Source: Lachnospiraceae bacterium (GTDB lineage: Bacteria; Bacillota; Clostridia; Lachnospirales; Lachnospiraceae). Taken from it: a stretch of 5,041 nucleotides of DNA. The stretch lies in NCBI GenBank assembly GCA_003484785.1, contig DNAD01000168.1:1-5041 (forward strand), written 5' to 3'. The notes under the pieces are model-generated. The model saw nothing but the letters and a program-made list of their open reading frames with translations, was not told where the DNA came from and searched no databases. Below, piece by piece: positions 1 to 5,041 of this stretch (position 1 is its first letter; each line of letters begins with the position of its first letter). Position numbers and translations under genes: made by a program.

Positions 1-1497
1 GATAAGGAGCTGGACCCGATCCTTGCCAATCAGGGAGTCCTTGATGAAATGCGAATTTCCTACGGCGAGGGCGTAAGGATATTCTATTATTTCGGGGATG
101 ACGGCAGCGGGCGGAGGTTCTTTGTAAAGAATTTCTGCAGGGAGCAGGGACTGAAGGCCATCACCTTAAACTGCAAGAAGCTTTTTAACTATGATTTCCA
201 TTTTGTGGAGCGGGCACTGTGGGCGGTGACAAGAGAGTGTATACTTACGGGCTCCTGCTGCTGCCTGTCCGAGCTTACCTTCAGGGAGGAGGAAAAGGAA
301 AAGTTCTTCGGCTACATGGATATGGCCTTTGCCAGATTGACTGAACAGAATGTCATGGTTTTTGCCATGAGTAAGGAGCATATCGATTTCAGAGAGGTCA
401 CGAAGCTTGCTTATACGGAGCTGGAGCTTCCTACTCCCGATACTGCGGAGCGGCAGGCCTGCTGGGAGTATTTTTCAAAGGGCTATACTCTGGAAGAGGG
501 CATCGATATGCTGGAGATGGCGACCAAATTCCTGTTTACGCCGGGCAAGATCTCGGATGCCTTAAAGCATGCCAGATCCCTTTCCGTAATGGCAAAGGAG
601 AAGGAGATAAGCAGGGACAAGCTGTTTAAGGGCTGCTATAATCAGATGAGCTCGGAGCTTACCCAGAAGGCAACGAAGATCAAGGCAAACTTCGGCTTTG
701 AGGATATCGTAATGAATCCCAGCCAGCGTGAGACCCTGGAGCATGCCATAGATCAGATGAATTTCAGAAAACAGGTTTACGAGAACTGGAACTATACAAA
801 GAAATATCCCTACGGCCGCGGTCTTTCGATCCTTTTGTTCGGCGCTCCCGGAACCGGAAAATCCATGTGCGCCCAGGTTATTGCCCATGAGCTTAATCTG
901 GAGCTTTACAGGGTCGATCTTTCCAAGGTTATCGATAAGTACGTCGGTGAGACAGAAAAATCCATATCAATGATCTTCAGGGAGGCAAAGAAGTGTAATG
1001 TCGTACTGTTCTTCGACGAGTGCGATACCCTGTTTGCCAAGCGTTCCGACGACGGAGGCTCCAATCAGGCCTCAAACAACAATAAGACCGCTCTCCTCCT
1101 TCAGGAGGTTGAGGCCTATGACGGGGTTTCGGTGCTTGCCACCAACTACAAGCACAACATAGATCCCGCTTTCTTCAGACGTATGAAATACATCGTGGAG
1201 TTCCAGTTCCCGGATGTGGATACGAGAGAGATGCTCTGGACCACGACGATCCCCAAGGGCACTCCTCTGGCGGATGATGTGGACATCAGGTTCCTTGCGG
1301 AGAAGTTTGAGTTTGTCGGAGGTAATATCAAGAACTGTATCCTGAATGCGGCATTTTTGGCCGCTGCCGATCCCGAGGCGGAAGGCAAGGTTCACATGAA
1401 GCATTATCTCTTAGCTATAAAATATGAGTTTGTTAAGGTGGGTAAGGTATTCACAAGGTCTGATTTCGAGCCCTATGCGGCAGAGGTAGGTCTGTAG
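1..1497 (+). CDS. eCIS-type (Afp15/PVC15-like) tandem AAA+ ATPase, 5'-truncated by the window edge
   Basis: The frame is open from base 1. The first Met codon (base 49) has no Shine-Dalgarno before it, so the true start lies upstream. Numbering here counts that Met as 1. Residues 16-23 (GDDGSGRR) sit where a Walker A should be but have Arg for Lys and Arg for Ser/Thr; C70-E75 (CCCLSE) replaces a Walker B, so the first module looks inactive. Residues about 140-215 are a helical, probably winged-helix linker. The second module is intact: Walker A GAPGTGKS 265-272, Walker B VVLFFDE ending D323-E324, sensor-1 N366, arginine-finger candidates R377-R378, and sensor-2-like GGNIKN 424-429 with Lys instead of Arg. 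The tail (DFEPY, 472-476) and the FEFVGGNIKN-AAFLAA pattern are typical of the ATPase of contractile injection systems, a cytoplasmic protein thought to help assembly; its exact role is unsettled. I recall full-length relatives as several hundred residues longer at most, so roughly a quarter may be missing. Family call is from remembered motifs; AAA+ ATPase is certain, eCIS membership likely. Confidence 0.85.
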   Translation, partial: DKELDPILANQGVLDEMRISYGEGVRIFYYFGDDGSGRRFFVKNFCREQGLKAITLNCKKLFNYDFHFVERALWAVTRECILTGSCCCLSELTFREEEKEKFFGYMDMAFARLTEQNVMVFAMSKEHIDFREVTKLAYTELELPTPDTAERQACWEYFSKGYTLEEGIDMLEMATKFLFTPGKISDALKHARSLSVMAKEKEISRDKLFKGCYNQMSSELTQKATKIKANFGFEDIVMNPSQRETLEHAIDQMNFRKQVYENWNYTKKYPYGRGLSILLFGAPGTGKSMCAQVIAHELNLELYRVDLSKVIDKYVGETEKSISMIFREAKKCNVVLFFDECDTLFAKRSDDGGSNQASNNNKTALLLQEVEAYDGVSVLATNYKHNIDPAFFRRMKYIVEFQFPDVDTREMLWTTTIPKGTPLADDVDIRFLAEKFEFVGGNIKNCILNAAFLAAADPEAEGKVHMKHYLLAIKYEFVKVGKVFTRSDFEPYAAEVGL

Positions 1498-1600
1498 ATA
1501 TAAGCGGCGGCGGCAGACTTAAGAACAGATGGGATGTTGCGGTCTGCCTGTGGTATGTTTCAGGGCCATAAGCGTAAGGCGGCCCGGAAAGGCAGGTATT

Positions 1601-1607
1601 AAAGGAG
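1601..1607 (+). promoter_or_regulatory. Shine-Dalgarno abutting the SDR start codon (unusual zero spacing)
   Basis: The aaaggag motif touches the ATG at 1608 with no spacer, whereas 5-9 bases is normal. The only upstream in-frame stretch runs back to a stop at 1575-1577 and contains no ATG, GTG or TTG. Protein homology begins right after residue 7, so a start much further downstream would damage the Rossmann fold. Either initiation is weak here, a weaker purine run further up (ggaaagg, 1586-1592) is used, or a non-standard codon downstream is used. Confidence 0.4.
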
Positions 1608-2384
1608 ATGTTTAAAAGGATTTTTGAGATCACGGGAAATGTTGCGATAGTGACGGGATGTTCCTCGGGCCTGGGAGTTCAGATGGCCAATGCCCTTGCG
1701 AATCAGGGCTGCAAGATCGTTGCGATAGCCAGAAGGATGGACATGCTGGAGCAGGTATGCAGTGATATATCAAAGGAGCACGGGGTTGAGACCCTGCCGG
1801 TGCGCTGTGATATTACAAAGACGGATGAAATAGAAGAGACCGTGAAAATGGCCATCGAGAAGTTTGGACGGGTAGACATCCTGGTGAACAATGCCGGGAC
1901 CGGCGCCGTGGATCATGCGGAAAACATCACCGATGAACAGTTTCAGAAGGAGTTTGACGTGGATCTGTTCGGAACCTTCAAGTTTGCCAGAGCGGTCGCA
2001 AATCAGGCAATGATACCCGCAAAGTACGGACGTATCATAAATATCGCTTCCATGTACGGTCTTGTGGGAAATAAGGTGGCAGGCTCCGCTCCGTATCATG
2101 CGGCAAAGGGAGGAGTCGTAAACCTTACCAGAGCATTAGCTGCCGAGTGGGGCAGATACGGGATCACCGTAAACTCCATCTGCCCGGGTTATTTCTATAC
2201 GCCGCTGACCACGGAGACGCTGAACAGCGATTTCTTCCAGCAGAATGCAAAGACCATGATCCCGTTGGAGCGCTACGGCAAAGAAGGGGAGCTTGATACC
2301 GCAGTGGTATTTCTGGCTTCTCCCAATTCCTCGTATATTACGGGGATCGCTCTTCCGGTGGACGGGGGCTATACCTGTATGTAG
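1608..2384 (+). CDS. SDR family NAD(P)-dependent oxidoreductase, gluconate 5-dehydrogenase-like
   Basis: This is a complete 258-residue classical short-chain dehydrogenase, the usual length for the family. Cytoplasmic enzymes of this type interconvert a hydroxyl and a carbonyl on sugars, sugar acids, steroids or other alcohols using NAD(P). Visible motifs: cofactor-binding TGCSSGLG at 16-23, NNAG at 94-97, catalytic S148, and YHAAK with Y163 and K167. PGYFYTPLT (193-201) and the terminal LPVDGGYT complete the family pattern. Basic residues R42-R43 after the second strand suggest NADP(H) preference, an inference. The Asn usual in the NSYK tetrad ('vNl') is Asp119 here (DVDLFGTF); I recall the same change in some gluconate 5-dehydrogenases. 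The overall look, with an N-terminal extension ahead of TG-VAIVTG, resembles IdnO/Ga5DH-type proteins, but substrate cannot be read from sequence and no gluconate kinase, transporter or other sugar-acid gene is adjacent. It sits 110 bases after the ATPase and 65 before the cyclase. Confidence 0.93.
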   Translation: MFKRIFEITGNVAIVTGCSSGLGVQMANALANQGCKIVAIARRMDMLEQVCSDISKEHGVETLPVRCDITKTDEIEETVKMAIEKFGRVDILVNNAGTGAVDHAENITDEQFQKEFDVDLFGTFKFARAVANQAMIPAKYGRIINIASMYGLVGNKVAGSAPYHAAKGGVVNLTRALAAEWGRYGITVNSICPGYFYTPLTTETLNSDFFQQNAKTMIPLERYGKEGELDTAVVFLASPNSSYITGIALPVDGGYTCM

Positions 2385-2449
2385 ATCAAACGCAGGGACT
2401 TCTTAGGGATACCGGTCAACATTTTTGCACAGCTATACGGAGGTACGGC

Positions 2450-4228
2450 ATGGACAGCAGGACAGCATTTTTTACCGAGGAGATATACTCCCATTACGAG
2501 CATTCTATGATACCGATGGGGATATGCTATGTGGAGGACGGAAGGTTCCGTGTTCATATAGTGTCCGACGGGGTATGCAGGATGTACCAGTCAACAAGAA
2601 AGGAGATGTTTGACAGGCTTAACGGCTCTGATCCTTTTGTGAACATTGTTGAAAGGGAAGAGATGTATGAGGCGGTCAGGGCATTCTCCGAGGAGAATAA
2701 GCCCTATGACGTTGTATTTCATGAGTATGTGGGGCCGAACAGAAAGCTTATAACGGTCCACTGCACGGGTATTCATGAATACACGCCTGACGGAAGAAGA
2801 TACAGCATCCTTTTGTATGACGAGGTATCCGATAAGGTCAGGCGGAACCTCTTTAAGGACGAGGAGAAGGAGATGGCCGAACGGGAGAGGCTTCGTGTGG
2901 AGATAGACGATGCCATAGCAAGAAGCTATACCTCGGTCATATATATCGACACCTCGGATCTGTCGGTTCATGCGGTAAGGCTTAACAGAGTCGGACGTGA
3001 GGTAAGAGAGAAGATCGGTCCGGATCCAACGCTTCGATCCGTCATGGATACCTATGTCACGTCGCTTGTGGCAAGGGAGGACGCTGCGGGAGTGCTGCGT
3101 CTGGGTGACTATGATTATGTGATCTCAAGGCTTAAGCAGACCAATCCGCTGTTTCATATCTACAGGACCATCCGGGACGGAAGGCTCGTTTATTACAGGC
3201 TGAAGATAATTCCACTCGATGACGGGAAAAAACTGGTATACGGTTTTGAGCATTTCGACTATCAGATGCGGGATAAGCTTGAGAGAGAGGCTGAGCGCGA
3301 AACGCAGATGACGCTTCTTGCCGGCCTGACCTGTGAATATGAATCGGTCTGGCTTGTGGACGCGAGTATTCACTACGCAAAGCTCATACGCAACAATATG
3401 GGCGATACCAGATCCTCCGTAGTGATGAACATGATAAAGGAAGGCAACTATGAGATAATGCTGGAAAATTACATTGAACATTATGTGGTGCCGGCAGACA
3501 GAGAAAGAATGTACTGTGAGACCTCCATTGATTCCCTGATGCGCAATGCCAGGGATGATGAGCTCTATCATATCAATTATGTCAGGGTCAATGAAGAGGG
3601 CGAGACCAATTATATGCAGCTGGTATATTCCAGGGTCACCGATGATATGGGAGTTACCCGGTTTGTATGCGGCTTCAGGAACATCGACGAGATAATGGTC
3701 GAGGAAAAGAAAAAGAATCTGCTCTACAGCATGGCTCATATTGACAGTATGACCAATCTGAGCAACAGAAGGACCTTTGATGAATATATGGACAGCCATG
3801 TCGACAGGCAGCCTGAAGAGGATATCATGTTTTTTTCCTTTGATCTTAACGAGCTGAAATCCGTTAATGACACATACGGACACGAGGCCGGCGATGAACT
3901 GATAATCGGGGCAGCCTACTGCATGAAGGATGTTTTCGACCATTCCGGTAATATCTACAGGACCGGCGGAGATGAGTTTGTCGCCATAATCAGCTGTGAA
4001 AGCGGCGCAAGAGATGAGCTCATAAAAGGGCTCAGGGATGCCTTTGCCGGATGGAAGGGCAAATCCGGGCTCGATCTTTCCATATCCACAGGATATGTCA
4101 GCGCTGACGAAAAGCCCGGGATGAAGCTGGAGGACATGAGGAGAGAGGCTGAAAAGCGGATGTATGCGCAAAAGAGGGAATACTACCGTAAGGAAGGCAG
4201 GGACAGAAGAGGCAGGCTGGGTATTTGA
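2450..4228 (+). CDS. Soluble diguanylate cyclase with three PAS-like sensor modules and a GGDEF domain
   Basis: This 592-residue protein has no signal peptide or membrane segment, so it should act in the cytoplasm, making cyclic di-GMP from two GTP. The start is supported by ggaggt at 2439-2444, five bases before the ATG. Architecture: PAS-like module about 14-128; charged coiled linker 130-157; second module about 158-271; charged linker 272-290; third module about 291-413; signalling helix 414-430; GGDEF domain about 431-583. Modules 2 and 3 end alike (VYGFEHFD, VCGFRNID), suggesting an internal duplication. The cyclase domain begins DSMTNLSNRR (432-441) and has metal-binding D465 in SFDLNELKSVND, the intact GGDEF signature at 506-510 and MYAQK at 571-575. 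The RxxD inhibitory site expected nine residues before GGDEF reads DHSG (497-500), so product inhibition through that site is absent. No EAL or HD-GYP domain follows. The ligands of the sensor modules are unknown. The basic C-terminal tail (RKEGRDRRGR) is unremarkable. Activity is likely because all signature residues are kept. Confidence 0.93.
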   Translation: MDSRTAFFTEEIYSHYEHSMIPMGICYVEDGRFRVHIVSDGVCRMYQSTRKEMFDRLNGSDPFVNIVEREEMYEAVRAFSEENKPYDVVFHEYVGPNRKLITVHCTGIHEYTPDGRRYSILLYDEVSDKVRRNLFKDEEKEMAERERLRVEIDDAIARSYTSVIYIDTSDLSVHAVRLNRVGREVREKIGPDPTLRSVMDTYVTSLVAREDAAGVLRLGDYDYVISRLKQTNPLFHIYRTIRDGRLVYYRLKIIPLDDGKKLVYGFEHFDYQMRDKLEREAERETQMTLLAGLTCEYESVWLVDASIHYAKLIRNNMGDTRSSVVMNMIKEGNYEIMLENYIEHYVVPADRERMYCETSIDSLMRNARDDELYHINYVRVNEEGETNYMQLVYSRVTDDMGVTRFVCGFRNIDEIMVEEKKKNLLYSMAHIDSMTNLSNRRTFDEYMDSHVDRQPEEDIMFFSFDLNELKSVNDTYGHEAGDELIIGAAYCMKDVFDHSGNIYRTGGDEFVAIISCESGARDELIKGLRDAFAGWKGKSGLDLSISTGYVSADEKPGMKLEDMRREAEKRMYAQKREYYRKEGRDRRGRLGI

Positions 4229-4237
4229 GAAAAACTG

Positions 4238-4244
4238 AAGGAGG
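4238..4244 (+). promoter_or_regulatory. Orphan Shine-Dalgarno-like aaggagg without an ATG downstream
   Basis: A strong aaggagg lies ten bases after the cyclase stop. No ATG, GTG or TTG follows at normal spacing. The only candidate is a CTG at 4253 that opens a 17-codon reading frame closing at a TGA at 4304-4306. The ggagg can also pair with cctct (4250-4254) across a five-base loop, including one G-U pair. It may be a chance purine run or a relic; I do not call a gene here. Confidence 0.2.
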
Positions 4245-4316
4245 CAGGCCCTCTGATAAAATATCCCGTGACTGTCAGCTCCGGCAGGGCGGATACAGTT
4301 TTGTGATCGTGGGCGG

Positions 4317-4323
4317 AAAGAGG
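4317..4323 (+). promoter_or_regulatory. Ribosome binding site that decides the ComB-family start
   Basis: The purine run aaagagg is five bases before the ATG at 4329 and only two before the in-frame TTG at 4326. Normal spacing therefore favours the ATG, giving 230 rather than 231 residues. Confidence 0.6.
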
Positions 4324-4328
4324 TTTTG

Positions 4329-5021
4329 ATGGATATAGAGATCCTTGAGTTGATTACGGGGGCGAGAAAGGCTTCCGGGCTCGCCGTGATAATAGACGTT
4401 TTCCGGGCTTTTTCCCTGGAGTGCTATCTCTGTGAATTCGGTGCAGGGGAGATCAGGCCCGTGGAAACGATAGAGGAGACCTTTGCCTGGAGGGAAAAGG
4501 ACAGGGACTGCGTTCTCGTGGGTGAGAGAAAAGGGAAAATGTGTGAAGGCTTTGATTTCGGAAATTCCCCTTCCACGGTCGATCCCGTTGTGATAAGGGG
4601 GAGAAGGGTGATCCATACAACGAGCGCAGGTACTCAGGGGATCGTCAATGCCGTAAATGCAGAGGAGATAATCACGGGCAGCCTCGTAAACGCCTCCGCG
4701 GTAGCGCGGTATATCGTGAACAGAAGGCCTTCACGGGTATCCCTTGTATGTATGGGGACGGGCGGAGTAGTCCCCAACAGAGAGGACAGGCTCTGCGCGG
4801 AATACATAAAGAGCATGATCCTCGGAGAGGAGATGCCTGATCTTTGTGAGAGGGTAAGGAGCCTTCGCACGGACGGAGGAGAGCATTTTTTTGATCCCGA
4901 TAATCAGGAGGTATTTCCGGAGAGAGATTTCTGGATGTGTACAGAATGCAGCATATTTGACTTTGTTCTCAGGATCGAAAGAGACGCTCTGGGGCTGATA
5001 GCTGAAAAAATACCGGTTTAA
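4329..5021 (+). CDS. ComB family protein (2-phosphosulfolactate phosphatase-like)
   Basis: This 230-residue soluble protein has the ordered motifs of the ComB family: IDVFRAFS (22-29), GERKG (65-69), GFDFGNSP (74-81), TTSAGTQG (97-104), an NASAVA helix (121-126), and CMGTGG...NREDRLCAEYI (141-160). Length matches the family. The founding member ComB (EC 3.1.3.71) is a Mg-dependent hydrolase that dephosphorylates 2-phosphosulfolactate to sulfolactate in methanogen coenzyme M synthesis. Many bacteria without coenzyme M carry homologues, for which the substrate is mostly unproven; some may make or process sulfolactate. The acidic and Cys residues expected near the active site (D23, E66, D76, C141, E152, D153) are present, so it looks functional; their individual roles here are inferred from conservation. 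No comA, comC, comDE or sulfonate gene is in the window, so the name should not be read as evidence for coenzyme M. The ATG was chosen over the adjacent TTG by ribosome-site spacing. It follows the cyclase by 100 bases, and its stop is 20 bases from the right edge. Confidence 0.9.
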   Translation: MDIEILELITGARKASGLAVIIDVFRAFSLECYLCEFGAGEIRPVETIEETFAWREKDRDCVLVGERKGKMCEGFDFGNSPSTVDPVVIRGRRVIHTTSAGTQGIVNAVNAEEIITGSLVNASAVARYIVNRRPSRVSLVCMGTGGVVPNREDRLCAEYIKSMILGEEMPDLCERVRSLRTDGGEHFFDPDNQEVFPERDFWMCTECSIFDFVLRIERDALGLIAEKIPV

Positions 5022-5026
5022 GGGTC

Positions 5027-5038
5027 AGCGTGAACGCT
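5027..5038. repeat. Short inverted repeat after the ComB-family stop, possibly the start of a terminator
   Basis: agcg and cgct flank the four-base loop tgaa just after the stop codon. The stem is only four pairs and the window ends before any T-tract could be seen, so a terminator is only possible. Confidence 0.2.
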
Positions 5039-5041
5039 AAG

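Noticed and set aside
49..51. ATG at 49 as the start of the ATPase gene
   Set aside because: No Shine-Dalgarno precedes it, the frame continues open to base 1, and starting here would remove sequence immediately before the first ATPase-like module.
1563..1585. Inverted repeat gggcc/ggccc in the gap before the SDR
   Set aside because: It has only five pairs, a 13-base loop and no T-tract; expected by chance in a sequence of this kind.
2421..2440. Possible promoter in the gap before the cyclase (ttgcac, tatacg)
   Set aside because: The two boxes are four bases or less apart instead of about 17, so they cannot form a sigma-70-type promoter together.
2425..2613. A 62-codon + strand frame overlapping the start of the cyclase gene in another frame
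   Set aside because: It has no good ribosome site and overlaps the well-supported cyclase start at 2450; its protein has no recognisable features.
3125..4171. A 348-codon open frame on the - strand inside the diguanylate cyclase gene
   Set aside because: It lies wholly inside a gene with a complete set of GGDEF motifs and has no recognisable domain. Its length is explained by the codon bias of the + strand gene, which leaves few stops in the antisense frame.
4326..4328. TTG as the start of the ComB-like gene
   Set aside because: It is only two bases from the ribosome site, and the adjacent ATG has better spacing and is the stronger codon.
4275..4616. A 113-codon - strand frame overlapping the start of the ComB-like gene
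   Set aside because: It is antisense to conserved ComB motifs, and its Pro-rich composition is what reverse reading of purine-rich coding sequence gives.

Overview
The window reads as ordinary chromosomal DNA of a Gram-positive anaerobe. All four genes lie on the + strand, base composition looks close to balanced by eye, and Shine-Dalgarno sites are purine-rich (aaggag, ggaggt). The protein flavours resemble Clostridia, probably Lachnospiraceae: an SDR of the gluconate 5-dehydrogenase type, a multi-PAS GGDEF protein and a ComB-family protein. This assignment is an inference from style, not a database match.

Layout: (1) 1-1497 is the 3' part of a tandem AAA+ ATPase gene whose frame is open through the left edge. 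Its first ATPase module is degenerate and its second is intact. The motif pattern and C-terminal signature match the Afp15/PVC15 family, the ATPase of extracellular contractile injection systems (eCIS). (2) 1608-2384 is a complete short-chain dehydrogenase. (3) 2450-4228 is a soluble diguanylate cyclase with three PAS-like sensor modules and a GGDEF domain that lacks the inhibitory I-site. (4) 4329-5021 is a ComB-family (2-phosphosulfolactate phosphatase-like) protein. The gaps are 110, 65 and 100 bases. No convincing factor-independent terminator or promoter is visible in any of them, so read-through is possible, but a single operon is not shown.

How the genes work together: no common pathway is evident. 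The most informative gene is the ATPase, because this family is normally encoded at or near the end of a contractile injection gene cluster. The window probably samples the 3' boundary of such a cluster, with the rest (sheath, tube, baseplate, spike) to the left. The three downstream genes look like metabolic and signalling genes rather than structural CIS parts. I found no RNA genes, CRISPR, insertion sequences or attachment sites, and nothing here that I can defend as an undescribed system.
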